In this document: positions 45,133-62,639 of the stretch, piece by piece | How positions within the stretch are numbered: the first letter of the stretch is position 1 | Layout of the letters: each line of letters opens with the position of its first letter | From: Tenrec ecaudatus | Lineage: Eukaryota > Chordata > Mammalia > Afrosoricida > Tenrecidae | DNA length: 64,000 nucleotides | Direction of reading: 5' to 3' | Assembly (NCBI RefSeq): GCF_050624435.1 | Contig: NC_134532.1 | Span: 122,296,070 to 122,360,069 of the forward strand | Program-made: the position numbers and the translations under genes | Notes under the pieces: model-generated | What the model saw: the letters and a program-made list of their open reading frames with translations, nothing else | Told to the model about the DNA's origin: nothing | The model's database searches: none

Positions 45133-46335
45133 TTAAATAATTTTCATCATTATTCAAAAAATTCATAGAAAAAAAGGTGACTGGAGGATGAAAATATACT
45201 GGATATAGAGCATTTTTAAAGATTTCTTTTGGAAATTGTTGAAAATGATCTGACTTGTGGGGAGAAAAAACATTTCCCAAAACAGAAAATCAGATGGAAA
45301 CATCCGTTTAGCTCCCCAAGATGCAGTATTGAGAATTAAAAAGCAAGAAAAATAAGATCTAAACCAAATGAAAAGGTCATTCACTCAAAGGCAGGCAACT
45401 GAGTAGCTCTACTATTTGCATTCTGTTTCAACACCAACCTGGCAATACTTACAGTAACTTGTCAACTGTTAATGTGGTATCTGGGAGGCCTCCTTGTGAA
45501 CTCTCAAACCCTCCCTGTGGCTCTGCATAATATGTGCTAGAATAGCAGAAGGGGGTATTGAGCAAACTGGCTAAGATTTAGAGCGAGGGGATTGGAAGTG
45601 GCATTAGATACGAAGAGACAGATTGTCTGGACAATATTTCACTTGGAGGCCGGTCTGGGAGAAGTAATTTCCCTTTATCCAGTAAGACCTGACACCCCCA
45701 AACCCAACCACCTCTAACTTCCTCAAGAATAAAACAGATGGACACGATTGTCTGGCATCATAAACCAGTGGCCAAGCTGGAGGACAAGGCGCATGAAAGA
45801 TCTAAAAGAACAGCCAGCAGCGAGAAGGGGAGGAAGGGAACCAGAGAAGAGTGACTCCTTGGTGCATCACCTTACTGGGGTCAAAAGCAAAGGCAATTTT
45901 CACTGCCCCGTCCTCCGTGTCTATCCTTAAGTGACTGTCATTGAGCTTTATTTCTACTGCTCCTTCCTGTCCTTCAGGTTTTAAGGGCATCGCTAAGGGG
46001 TTGCATCTAGCGTGTGCGTGGCATGATTCTGCAATAACGTGCTCTTCTTTGCACAAAAAGATCACACTACTTACTCATCTTCACGGGACATGCTGTTTTG
46101 CTGTTCACAGGGATAGTTTTACACTAATCCTCCCACTCCATTTCCTTGGACTCCATGGTGACCAGCTGGTCCTGGGTGCAGGCAGCTGGTTGTGACAGAG
46201 AAGCGGCTCTTTGTCCAGCAGACAGAATGATCCTGTGACCTCTACCACATTGGCTTGTGGTCCGCAGGCACTCAGAGGTTGGTTGCTATCAGGGCTCCAG
46301 CATGTCTTACTTGTCAAATATGCAGGTCAATGTCT
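45133..46335. other. intergenic, nothing recognised
   Basis: No gene or named repeat; the overlapping short ORFs at 45748-46317 have no support. Confidence 0.5.
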
Positions 46336-46338
46336 TCA

Positions 46339-46382
46339 TTCGCTTCTCGGCCTTTTGGCTTAGATCAAGTGTAATATCTTAA
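46339..46382 (+). pseudogene. truncated U2 snRNA pseudogene
   Basis: CGCTTCTCGGCCTTTTGGCT followed by TAGATCAAGTGTAATATCTT matches the first ~42 nt of U2 snRNA with two substitutions (A to T within GGCTAAG and G to A within GTAGTAT) plus one extra T at the 5' end. Similarity stops there: the Sm site and stem-loops III and IV are absent, so it cannot make a functional snRNA. 5'-end truncated snRNA copies are common products of LINE machinery. Confidence 0.85.
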
Positions 46383-46654
46383 TTCAGCCTCTTTTTTCTT
46401 ATCCTCACATTGGGCATAGTAATTGTTTCCTTGTGGTATTTGGGGGAGGAAGGAGCTAAAATATCAAGCTTTTCTGCAGTAAGTCAATAACTAGATGTGC
46501 TTTTGGCCTCCCGCCCAAATGGCAGTATAGTGCCTTTTTTTCCAATGTAAGTCTTTGTGTGACTACCTGCCCCAAGCCCACAAGTTATTGGTCATGTTCT
46601 AGCCATTAGGCAGCAGCCAGCAGTAAACCTTCCTTCTCATTCATGTGTGTGGGT
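46383..46654. other. intergenic, nothing recognised
   Basis: The sequence between the U2 fragment and a family A terminus does not match either. Confidence 0.4.
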
Positions 46655-46710
46655 CAGTGTGCTGGTGGTTACAGCACGAGCCCCCAATAAAATGATTTAA
46701 AAAAAAAGAT
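46655..46710 (+). repeat. family A LINE-like 3' terminus only
   Basis: GTTACAGCACGAGCCCCCAATAAAATGATTT followed by A9: the last ~30 bp of the family plus its tail. Confidence 0.8.
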
Positions 46711-47695
46711 TAAGCTATGCCAAGAATATCTCTTGCCCATTGCAAGCCAAAGAATCCCGAGAATGTCTATTTCATAAATCCTTGCCTGTGTTTTACAGGC
46801 ACTTAGAAATAAACTGTTTACGTAATCTACCTAGTTTGAGCCCGAGTTCAGAACTATCTAGCATGGTGTATTTGTTTGTGGAATGGCACTGCCAGAGGCC
46901 CTAAATATAACCATGTCCCTTACCAGTTAGTGTGGTCGTCATTCTTAATTTCTGTAATCATGTTTAAGGTTTACACACTATGATCCACTTCATAAGACTG
47001 TAAGGAGGATGCTAAGAAGCTTTCCCTGTGGAGCTAAAAGTGACACTGAATCATTTCCTTTGTTGCTCTTTGGATTGCCTTATAAAGTTATCAACCCAGT
47101 GTACCTTGCCTAGATAACAGGTGTCTCTGGCTGACATTTAGTACTGGTGGGAATATTAGTCATTGTTTATTGCTCAAGCATTGGGATCAACGAGGGAATC
47201 ACTGTGTTCATCAGTTTAAAAATTAAAAGTGACTATATTCATTGAGGAATAAAGGCTCCTTGGGACTGCAAATTATTTCTATGGAAAATTTCTTTTTTCC
47301 CATAGTAGCTTGTACTGACCAGACTTCAAAAGCGCCATAAGGCAGGCAGCTCAGGGTTCATAACCCCTTCCTTTATTTGCTATGCCCGAAAACAGGTCAT
47401 TATTTCTCCATTTGCAAACTTTCCCCCACCCCCCTTCTCTTTTAAGAGAGTCCATCTCACTCCAAATTCTCTATTTGTTTGGGTTTATATAGAAATTGTG
47501 GTTCGAGGTAAATCCTACCTTTTGTAAGTTGACATTATTTGAAAAACAACTCCTTTCAAACTTTATCGTACACAGGCATTCATTTAAATAGAAGCAGTAA
47601 AAGAGCCAACCAGATAGTTTGGAGGTAAGTGCCTCTTTTAGAAATATCTTCTTCCTTTGTCTCCTTGGGAGCATTGGTTATAACTGTGCTTGGGG
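46711..47695. other. intergenic, nothing recognised
   Basis: AT-rich; no gene or repeat assigned. Confidence 0.5.
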
Positions 47696-47699
47696 CAGG

Positions 47700-47905
47700 C
47701 AGGGTAGGGGGCTGGTAGTGCTGTGGGTTAAGCATCAGTCTGCCAACTGAGAGGCTGGCAGTTTGAAGCCACCAGCTGCTCTTGGGAGAAGGACATGACG
47801 ATCTGTTTCCATAAATATTTATACTTTCACATACCCTGAGGAGCGGTTTGACTCTGTCCTAGAATATAGGGTTGCTATGTCTGAGTCAGAGGAGAGGTGT
47901 GTGTG
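47700..47905 (+). repeat. AfroSINE, diverged
   Basis: GGGGCTGGTAGTGCTGTGGG head, AACTGAGAGGCTGGCAGTTTGAAGCCACCAGCTGCTC B-box region, and GGGTTGCTATGTCTGAGTCAGAGG tail. Confidence 0.8.
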
Positions 47906-48435
47906 CATACACGTGCAAGGACTTTGAAGGCAGTGTTTCAGAACTTTAGGCATTAAGCAGTTATACTTCACCTACACCTAAGACATTTTATAGCTTGCCA
48001 ATTGCAAGAACGCTGCTAAAATCTATTGAGTTGTCATGATAGACCCCACAGCAGGGAACGTGCTAGAAACGTTCTCTGAGACTAAAATTGCCTTCTTCAA
48101 ATTCTATTCAGCTACAGGGGGCATATGTTTTGCAGTTATTGCCTAAGGCATCATCAGCCTTAAATCAAAATTAAAATGGCACAGAAAATACTCTGCTTTC
48201 CCATGGTGCCAACTATATTTCATTTCATTTATAGGGTCATGTTCCTCAATCCCAGAGTACATCATGCATGCACAGATTGCTAATATGGTAAAACAAACAA
48301 ACAAAAACGGTTGTTTCCTTGTTTGTGGTCATGTGGTCATGCGGATGACATTGATTAGTGGAGCACCTACTTCATTAGGCATCTGGTTAATATGTAGATG
48401 CAGGATTTGATCTTGAGAGTCAGCACACAGTGTTG
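47906..48435. other. intergenic, nothing recognised
   Basis: AT-rich; no gene or repeat assigned. Confidence 0.5.
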
Positions 48436-48439
48436 TATA

Positions 48440-48650
48440 ATCATTAATGTCTACACTCTGGAGTAGACTGCTTGGGTTTGAATTCTGGTTCCATCATTTC
48501 TTAACATCCCTGTGTCTCTTACTTTTCCATCTGCAGAATAAAAGTAATTGTATCTAACTGTACGGTAGCTAAAAGGTTTAAATGAATTACCATATGCATA
48601 TTGAACAAACTTAAAAACAATGCTTGCCACTATTTTAAGAATACTTGTCA
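48440..48650 (+). repeat. MIR
   Basis: TCTGGAGTAGACTGCTTGGGTTTGAATTCTGGTTCCATCATTTC, CATCTGCAGAATAAAAGTAATTGTATC and AAACAATGCTTGCCAC follow the MIR consensus along nearly its whole length. Confidence 0.85.
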
Positions 48651-49237
48651 CTATTTAAAACACTTGTCACTTGTAATAATAATTGTATTTATTACTATTA
48701 TTAAAAGTCAACATTTCTATGCCATTAATTTTGGTTACAATACAAGAAGTTGATTACATATTGAGCATCTTAGGAAGTTCCCTCTCTCCTTGTCCTCTCC
48801 TCTCTATTTCCTTCATATTCTCTCTCTCTCTCCTTTTTTTCATCCTTTCTCTTTAGTTCCCCTCGCCCGGTTTGTAGCATTGCAGCAGCATGGGGACTCT
48901 TGATGGTCCCAGTCTAACTCTGGGTCCTGTTTGGGATGGTGGTGCTATGGGGAGAAGAGAGTAGCTGTAGTGCGAGGATAGGACTGTGCTGTGCACATCC
49001 AACTATGAGAAGGTAGATCTCTCAGTGGCTAGCCGGCTCCCACTGCACACCTGCCCACGTGTGTATCAGAGGAAGGGACATTTTTCTCTGTGTGGGGTTG
49101 GCATTCATGCTGCAAGAGGATGGATAATGGTGTTATTTTTGTTCCCCACAAATGTGGATGTTTAAAATAGTGCTTTATTCATTCGGCGCAAGTGACACAG
49201 AGACTATGTATAGTGCGGGAATTGGGCCTGGCAGGTG
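48651..49237. other. gene-proximal upstream sequence
   Basis: TC-rich tract at about 48810-48855. A TATA-like TTTAAAATAG at 49161-49170 lies about 70 bp before the first ATG of the candidate upstream exon and could serve as a core promoter if that exon is real. No repeats are recognised, in contrast to the DNA further upstream. Confidence 0.35.
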
Positions 49238-49497
49238 ATGAAGGCCAGATCGCAACAGAACCAAGAGCCCTGGGTCCCCACCGACAGTCCTCAGGGCATC
49301 AGCTCAGAGGACGGCCAGGATAGAGGCCCCGTCTTGGGCTACCGGGAAAATTCACTTACACAACTGCCGAATTGTCTGAAATGGATGTCCCTCAGAGCCA
49401 GTGACCAGGGAGGTTTGGGCCTCGTTTCCATGGGGCATGCCAGCGGGTCACATTTCCTCTCTGAACCTCCCTCCAAGCCGCACTGTACTCGTGAAGG
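49238..49497 (+). CDS. C4orf54: candidate upstream coding exon of C4orf54
   Basis: An open frame begins at ATG 49238 (GTGATGA context, purine at -3). It encodes 86 full codons of protein-like, low-bias sequence starting MKARSQQNQEPWVP and ending HCTREG. It runs straight into a strong donor, GAAGG|GTAAGTG, with the donor at 49498. It ends with two bases of a codon. The large exon has an acceptor at 50333/50334 that supplies exactly one base, so GG+G encodes Gly and the frame continues as KETKLPQK. The joined product would be 1,864 residues; starts at internal Met 50 or 65 would give 1,815 or 1,799. From memory, human C4orf54 is about 1,793. The join is inferred from splice signals and phase only. 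The exon could be untranslated or absent. Confidence 0.4.
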
Positions 49498-55668
<6,171 letters not shown>

Positions 55669-55705
55669 CCGGCAAGCACGGGAAAGCAAGATGGAGCAGC
55701 TGCTG
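55669..55705 (+). other. C4orf54: start of C4orf54 3' UTR up to a splice donor
   Basis: The stop codon is followed by 37 nt and then GCTGCTG|GTGAGTGG, a near-consensus donor with the intron starting at 55706. A stop less than 50 nt before the last junction would escape nonsense-mediated decay, so a spliced 3' UTR is compatible with a stable mRNA. I cannot identify the acceptor exon in the window. Confidence 0.5.
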
Positions 55706-56506
55706 GTGAGTGGATTTAACTGTGATAAGGTTTAAGGGATTAAGAGAGATCCTCTCTCTTTGTGTCTGAAGCGGGGAGGGGGGAGATTGGGGAGGGGGCG
55801 ACTGGTCTCAAGAAATGGTCTTTTTGGAAAAATGCAACCAACAGCCCATCCAAACGATTAAGGAGCTAGTTCTCTTGACAGATTTATTTCTCTACTCGCT
55901 CCGCCGTCTCCACAGCCAGGCTTTCCCCCCTTTGACCTTTGCAAATCGCTCGAGTATTTTTCCATCACCTTTGCCCACGGGTTGGCAGAAAAGAAATGAA
56001 AAACCAGTCTGAATGGAATGGGGCCCCGCTGCTTGTTCCTGACAGGACCAATGACAGAAAGCACTGGACACGTGGTGGGCCCGTTGCCTCCTCAGAGGCA
56101 AGCCAGTCAGACTGAAGTTTTCTTGCTAGGTAGTCTTTCTACAAAGTGCAGAAATGCTTCTCTGCCCCACCTCGCCCCCTTCTTCAAAGGGCTTGTACGA
56201 AGAGACTGCATTTTAAGCTCTTGTTTTTCAGTTCTCAGCTGACCAGAGCACTTTTTATTAAGATGGCTTCAAGATCATTATTGTACTGTGCGTGCACGTG
56301 TTTACACACACACACACAGCCTACACACACACAGACACGCACAGCCTACACACACACAGACACACACACACAGCCTACACACAGAGACACACACACAGCC
56401 TACACACACACAGACACGCACAGCCTACACACACACAGACACACACACACAGCCTACACATACAGACACACACACAGCCTACACACACAGCCTATACACA
56501 CACAGC

Positions 56507-56544
<38 letters not shown>

Positions 56545-57588
56545 CCTGACCTCTATTCCAAGGATAGATACCTGAGCTCAGCTACCTGCTGCTGCTTAGA
56601 TGGACTGCCTGTGTCACATCCAATCTGTTCAAACTGCATCCAGCATGATCTGCTGCTGATCCCTACCAATAACTCATTTCCATATCTTCTTTCTGCTCTT
56701 TAGAACGACTCAACTTTTGTCTTGACTTTCTCCAAAGGAAGGAAATCCCGATAAAATAGATTCCCAAATTAAGCTGCATGCACAGACAGGACCCTGCTGT
56801 CAATAGGTTCGTGGGACTTGATAGTGTACCTGAGGCCTCCGGGGAGACAAATCTGACCCTCACACGCCCCTTCTCTTCAGATGAGCAGAGCTTGAGACCA
56901 CAAATACTTCTAGGACCTGGTCTCTCTTTGTAAAATCACACTGAACCAAGAAAGGAGACAGAGAGGAGAGAATCAGGCATTTCTCTCCCCTCTGAAGTCC
57001 CTGCGAAGGAATGGGAACTTGTCCCCCTTTATACAGCACAGAGCCTTCCTTACCTTGGGAATCAGGATAATTGAATGAGAGACCCAGCATCTTCTTGTCA
57101 GCAGCTGTGTGACCTTGGGGTGACTGGCTCGCTAGCACTCATCGTGCCCTCTCTAGTGAGGACCATCACATCTGCTCTTCAAACTGTAGCCAGCTGTCTC
57201 ATTATATCACTGATGTACCACGTTATTGCAAAAGAAATCCCCACAGTTTTCAAGTGTACAGGATTGTTACTGTGTGTTGTAATGGATTCGACTGCAAGGC
57301 AATATCAGAGCTGTACTTAAGTAAAACAAACCAACCTTGGGGTGCGCTCGAAGAACGGGAGCATCAAGCTCATTTTATCTGCCATCTAGCATTGATTATT
57401 TGAATTCTTCCTCTCCACCGTGCATCAGGAGCTGTCTTGGTGATGATGTGAGAGCGCATGCATTAAAGATTACGAGGGAATGTTTTGTTTTGAGTGAGAA
57501 AATATAGAAAAAATCTAATCTGCATGTCAGGAAACACAGAATTAGGGAATGTGTTTTTGTTTTCATAAGGGGAAAAGTAGCCTATCAC
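55706..57588. other. downstream of C4orf54: 3' UTR or intron, unassigned
   Basis: No further coding exon is recognised. The only clear structure is the CA-rich tract listed next. No convincing AATAAA site occurs soon after the stop codon, which agrees with the transcript being spliced or having a long 3' UTR. Confidence 0.4.
56303..56546. repeat. CA-rich minisatellite with AGCCTA spacers
   Basis: About 240 bp of (CA)n runs broken at irregular intervals by AGCCTA (roughly ten times) and AGACACGC/AGACACAC, ending in an uninterrupted run of about 16 CA pairs (from about 56510). The compound unit is about 24-30 bp. Open frames through it encode repetitive His/Thr/Tyr/Gln peptides and are not genes. 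Alternating purine-pyrimidine tracts like this can adopt Z-DNA. Confidence 0.9.
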
Positions 57589-57591
57589 TCA

Positions 57592-57805
57592 AAAGAGCCC
57601 TGGCAGAGTGGCTAGTTACACGTTAGATTGATAACCACAAGGTTGGAAGGTCAAACTCACCCGCTGCTCCACAGGGGAAAGATGAAGCTTTCTGCTCCCA
57701 TAGAGGATTGCAGCCTCGGGGACCCTAGGAGGAAGCCCTACTCTGCCTTATAGGGGTGCTATGAGTCAGCATGAACTCCAGGGCAGTGGGCTATAGGTAA
57801 AGGAA
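57592..57805 (+). repeat. AfroSINE, full length
   Basis: AAAAGAGCCCTGGCAGAGTGGC head, GATAACCACAAGGTTGGAAGGTC B-box region, GGGGAAAGATGAAGCTTTCTGCTCCC body, GGGTGCTATGAGTCAGCATGAACTCC tail. Confidence 0.9.
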
Positions 57806-59465
57806 TCTTCCTTTTCTTGATGTCAGGCGTGCTTACCTAAAACTACTCGGGATCAGCTAATCCTGGGAGGCCTTTGTGTAAACTGGGGAGGTGCAGGCTC
57901 GAGGTGAAGGGAGGACAAGGATGAACTGGGCACGGCCTCGCTTAGTGTCCTCTTAGCAGCTGCCTTTGGCCTGTCTCCAGGCTGCTGAGTCTGGAGAGAT
58001 TAGTCTTGGAGTTGTTTCCACCAGACACAAACATAAACTAGAATTTTCAGCATTCAAACTTTGGACCACCGTTTCAATTGCATTTTTCTAGAATTCCACC
58101 CTTTCTGGAGGTAAAAAAAAAACCAACTTCCTGTCAGTAAAGCACTTTCAAGAAATACAAGCAGAAAAGGAAAATCTGGTTTCTTAATATCAGAAAACTA
58201 GTCAGAAATGAAAGGTCATCTATCTGTGTGTAAGCAGAGATTTCGCTACCCAAACTCAGCTTATGGAAATACCTTCAAAGTCCCTTCCCTGAAAGTCCCT
58301 TATCCCTTTCTAAAGAAAACCCAATGTCCATCAAGAAGAAGGGCACCATTCTTTTCCCTGGGGGAGTTTTTTCTTTAATGTTGGCCAGACAGGCTGAAAA
58401 ATTAGATCGTACACGTTCATTGACCCAATGATGTTTACAAGAACAGGCGACGTGAGAAGTTTTGAATGGTGGCCTCCGTTCAATAGTTCTGTGCAAACCA
58501 AATTTGTTCCAGAGATTTCCTAGGAGGTAGGAAAGGGTGTCATGTGCTTCTTCAACTAAGAAGTCATGGCGATAATATAGTCTAACTATACACTTGCTGG
58601 AGGGGAAAAACTGGGGTTTAAGGCAGCAATTGCCTTCCTGAGGGTTCACACCAAGTTTCCTGTGGGCAATGCTTTCTGTACAGTGTCGGCTGAGGCTACC
58701 TGTGCAGACGGGATAAGCAGAACTGGTTGCCAGGACCTGGGATCTACTTCCTGGTGGCTTTGGCTATTAACTATTAATGCTCCCAATTGCCTCTCTGAGC
58801 CTTCACAAAATGTATGTCTGGATTGAATTTGAATCCATTCTTGCACCCAATATGCATTTCAGGTCTGCATCACACTAGACACTACGCTAGGCAATGAACC
58901 TAAATGTGATCCAGTGTCATTCCACAAGCCAGGGACTTGCATTCAGTAGGAGGAACAGACAACTACTAGGGTTCAAGTCCTGTCGTAACCTTAATGAGTC
59001 CGTGTGCGGTCAATCGTTAGCACGCAAGGAGCTCTGTTCTCCACCACCCCTTTCTGCCCTTAGTGTGCACTGCTCCTGTCAGCTCCTCTCATGGTTCTCA
59101 GAGGCATTTTCATTTCGTTTTGGTTTTTTTTAATTATTATTTGTAGGTGACTCCCAAGCTTCTCTTGTCCTACATTCAGCATCTGGACACTTGCCCACAG
59201 CATGGCCCCATCTATAAAGGCAGTTACAGGCATTGCTGTTTTTTATTTTAAAAAAAAACAAAACCCTCTGAAGGGTATGTGGCACCACCAGGCAAGCCCA
59301 CAGCATATGCTCAGTTGGTATCTGGGCCACATCTTGGGAATTCTGACAATATTCCACACTTTTCATAAGGCTTTTGTACCCATAGTAGACTACAGTATAG
59401 TGTAAACCTCATTTTTAAAAGCTGTAATAATGTTATTTAACCATAATAAAAACCCATGAAACCAA
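57806..59465. other. intergenic or transcribed, nothing recognised
   Basis: No named repeat or exon. An AATAAA-containing stretch (CATAATAAAAACCC) near 59440 is the nearest polyadenylation-type signal that I noticed 3' of the gene. Confidence 0.4.
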
Positions 59466-59467
59466 AG

Positions 59468-59562
59468 TCATGGCCATCGAGTTCCTTCTGAGTTCTGATG
59501 CATGAAGACCCTAGAGGACAGGGTAGAATGGCACCTGTGGGTTTTCAAGACTGCAATTTTTT
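59468..59562 (-). repeat. AfroSINE fragment interrupted by family A
   Basis: CATGGCCATCGAGTTCCTTCTGAGTTC tail complement, GAGGACAGGGTAGAATGGCACC, and GGGTTTTCAAGACTGCAATTTTTTT, where a family A copy takes over. Confidence 0.8.
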
Positions 59563-59868
59563 TAAGATCACTTTATTGGGGTCTCTTACAACTCTTGTTA
59601 CAATCCGTACATCCATTGTAGCCGACATCTTTGTACCTCTGTTGCCATCATTCTTTTCTAGACGTTTACTTTCTCTTGAGCCCTTGGGATCAGCTCCTCC
59701 TTTCTTCCCTCTCTCCCCTCCCAGCCTCGTGGCCCCTTGATAGATTATAGATTGTTGTTAGCTTCCTATCTCACACCGACACTGTCTCCCTTTCCCTCTG
59801 GTTTCTGTTGTCTTCCCCCTGGAGGGGGGTGTGGTTATGTGCCATTCATTGTGGTCAGTTGCCCCTTC
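59563..59868 (-). repeat. family A LINE-like 3' end
   Basis: From AAGATCACTTTATTGGGGTCTC to CATTGTGGTCAGTTGCCCC. It sits in the AfroSINE above at the same internal SINE motif as the copy at 5155. Confidence 0.85.
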
Positions 59869-60245
59869 CTAAACCTAATTTTCTATTCAAAAGGAAACAT
59901 CCCCCAAACAAGCGCTAGTCACTTTATTCCGCTATGTGTTGTGGTAATCTGGAATGGAGCCTACAGTATTTCTGAAGTATGCCTGGATTGTACAAATATT
60001 ATTTTATTGTCACTCAACAATGGTGCCCATACGCACCAAGGCTTTTCATGGTCAGGGGCCCCATGCCCCTTTGAACAGATGTCACAACAGGGACCCAATT
60101 GCAACAAACTGATGTGTTCTTCCTCTCGAACTCCTTTGGGGGGGAGGGGAGTCATGAGGGTGTATGTGTTTGTTTTACTTACCTTGCAATGTGCATGCCA
60201 TCTTTCTTCTTGTGGAACCCCTGGCTGGAGCACAGGGGCCCGACA
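59869..60245. other. intergenic, nothing recognised
   Basis: No gene or repeat assigned. Confidence 0.45.
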
Positions 60246-60249
60246 CTAA

Positions 60250-60368
60250 GAAGGCCTGTCTCTGTCTCCCAAGGAAGCCACTGAAAACCCAATGGAGTGC
60301 AGTTGTACTCAGAAAACACATGGGGTCACCATGAATTGGGATCAACTCCAAGGCAATTGATCTCACTG
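60250..60368 (+). repeat. AfroSINE variant, tail half
   Basis: CAAGGAAGCCACTGAAAACCC, GTGCAGTTGTACTCAGAAAACACATGGGGTCACCATGAATTGGGATCAACTCCAAGGCAATTGA: the second half of the variant type. Confidence 0.65.
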
Positions 60369-60735
60369 GTTCCTTATTATGGTTTCTTGTTTCCCATTCA
60401 ACTTTATTTATTTGAAATGATCCCTTCGTTCTTCCTTTCTCTTTCCTTCATTTATTAAATTTTGATATGTTTTTGTTTTTAATCACAGATTCAACACCTT
60501 ACAAAGCAAGGCTGCAGTGTACCTGTCAGCTTCCATTCCTACATGCGTCTTAGCAGCTTTAGGTAGCCCTGGCAAGTCATGCGAGTGTCGGTTCTGAGTT
60601 TTTTCCCATGGCTGTAACTAGGTCACAGGCTGCTGGTTGTGACATTTCATTTCCAGTTCATTCTGTAAGGATATCTCTCAAGCAATTATTTTATTTCTGT
60701 GTTTTGTTTTTATAATTTACTTACTTGTGGCTTCC
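60369..60735. other. intergenic, nothing recognised
   Basis: T-rich stretch near 60440-60480; no gene or repeat assigned. Confidence 0.45.
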
Positions 60736-60739
60736 TTTG

Positions 60740-60985
60740 AATCCAGGCTCATTGCCATTGAGTCTATTCAGACTCAGAAAGTCAAACTCGCCATCACCAA
60801 TGATGGATTCCAAATCACAGTGACCCTATGGACAGAGCAGAACTGGCCCTGTGGGTTTCTGAGACTGTACGTCTTTAGGATGTAGTCTCATCTTTCTCCT
60901 GGGTGGCAGCTGACTGATTTCAGACTGCTGACCTTGAGGTTAGCAGCCCAGTTCGTAATCCACTATGGCATGCTTTCATCATTGT
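60740..60985 (-). repeat. AfroSINE with partly duplicated tail
   Basis: A tail-type segment (CTCATTGCCATTGAGTCTATTCAGACTC) is followed by a second copy of the same stretch (GATGGATTCCAAATCACAGTGACCC). Then come AGCAGAACTGGCCCTGTGGGTTTCTGAGACTGTACGTC, GATTTCAGACTGCTGACCTTGAGGTTAGCAGCC and CCACTATGGCATGC. Confidence 0.8.
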
Positions 60986-62410
60986 TAGGTACCATCAATT
61001 CCCTTCCGACTCCTAGTGACTCCACACACAACACCCAGAACTGCACATCCTTTGCCACCTTACAGGTGTTCTTATGCCAGCACCCACTGTTGTAGCCACC
61101 GTGCTATTCCATTTTGTCACGGACTTTCCTCTTTTGTACCGCCCCTCTACTTTACCAAACATGATGTTCTTCTCCAGGGACTGGTCTCTCCTGACAACCC
61201 GTCTAAAGGAGCTGAGAGGAAGTCTCACCATCTCTGCCTCTAAGCAGCATTCTGGAGGTGCTTCTTCGAAGATATTCATTGGTTGCTTGGGAAGTCCCTG
61301 GTACTTTCAAGAAGTCCCTGGTACTTCTCCAGCATCATAATACAAATGCATCCATTTTTCTTCCATCTGCCTTATTCAACGTCCAAATTTCACATGCATC
61401 GGAGGCAAATTAAAATGTCATGACGTGGGTCAGGAACATCATAGTCCTTGAAGTAACATCCTTGCTTTTCAAGACTCTAAAGAGGTTTTGTGCAGCAGTA
61501 AACACATAATGCAACACATCGTTTGATCTCTTGTCGGCTGCTTCCATGAGTATTGATTATGGAGCCATGCAAGACAAACCCTTGACAGCTTCAACCTGGT
61601 CTACATTGACCATGATGTTACCTTGAGTCTGGATGTGAAGATTCTGGCTTTCTTTACACTGAGTTGTAATCCATACTGAAAGCTATACTTGACCTTCATT
61701 AACAAGTGCTTCAATTTCTCCTCACTCTCAGCAAGCAAGGTGGTGTCATCTGCTTAGTGCAGGTTGATCCTCCAATCTGGATGCGGATGCCAAGTTCTTC
61801 ATTTAATCCAGCTTCTCTGATGATATGCTCAGCATACAGATCAAATAAGTATGATAAAAGGATAGAACCCTGACATACAACGTTCCTGATTTTAAACCAG
61901 GCAGTATGTCCTTGTTCTGTTTGCACAACTGCCTCTTGATCCAAGCACAGGCTCTCCATGAGCACAATGAACTGATCTGGAATTACCCTTCTTCGTAAGG
62001 CTATTCATAACTTGCTATGATGTTCACAGTCAAATGCCCCCGGCATAGTCAATAAGACACCAGTAGACATCTTTCTGGTATTCATCAGCTTGTTGAAACA
62101 TTCCCACTGGTATTCATCCATTCCTGGAGCCTTATTTTTGACTAATACTTTCAGTTCAACTTGACCTTCTTCCTTCAGTACCACTGGTTCTTGTTCAGAT
62201 GGTACCTCCTAAAATTGTGCAATGCAGACTTGCTCTTTTGGGCACAGCGAGCCTGCATATTCTTTGCATCTTCTTTTGATGCGTCCTCATCATTCAGTGT
62301 GTTGCCCACAGAATCTGTGGATATTACACCTGCAGCCTGGATTTGTTTCCTGAGTTCCTTCAGTTGAAGGTATGCTGAGGGTGTCCTTCCTCCTTGCTTT
62401 TCTACCTCTA
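60986..62410 (-). pseudogene. RTE (BovB-type) LINE, RT to C-terminus, decayed
   Basis: The longest RTE fragment, about 1.4 kb, reading away from the 3' end (GTTAGGTACCATCAATTCCC) toward the RT core. In the minus frame at 61965-61711 WFKIRNVVCQGSILLSYLFD then LYAEHII is the RT segment normally reading WFxIxKGVRQGCILSPxLFNLYAEYI. Just downstream the YADD catalytic box is unrecognisable. The C-terminal part is seen in frame 61279-61013 (RDQSLEKNIMFGKVEGRYKR). Numerous frameshifts: a dead copy. Confidence 0.85.
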
Positions 62411-62474
62411 GCCACGGGGTTTTCCTGTGCGCTTTCCTAACACTAGGCCATCACCACCTAAGGAAATGGGTTCT

Positions 62475-62580
62475 TGGGACTCTATCTGTATGGGAACAGA
62501 CAGCCTCCTCTTTCTCCCTCAGAGCAGCTGAGACACTAACCTCCCAGTTGGCAAGTCAATGCTTCTCCCATAATACCACG
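62475..62580 (-). repeat. AfroSINE fragment
   Basis: TATGGGAACAGACAGCCTCCTCTTTCTCCC, GAGACACTAACCTCCCAGTTGGCAAGTCAATGCTTCTCCC; head side only. Confidence 0.7.
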
Positions 62581-62639
62581 TGATCTCCCTGGATACTACA
62601 TAGTACACCAACAAATAAATACGTAAACCTAAACCTAAG

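Noticed and set aside
46339-46530. A full-length U2 snRNA gene
   Set aside because: Similarity ends after about 42 nt; no Sm site, no 3' stem-loops, no proximal sequence element seen.
56146-56703. Three open frames through the CA minisatellite
   Set aside because: Pure translation of a simple repeat (His/Thr/Tyr/Gln peptides).
60986-62410. A potentially active RTE retrotransposon
   Set aside because: Frames are broken many times, the catalytic YADD box is unrecognisable and the endonuclease part is missing.
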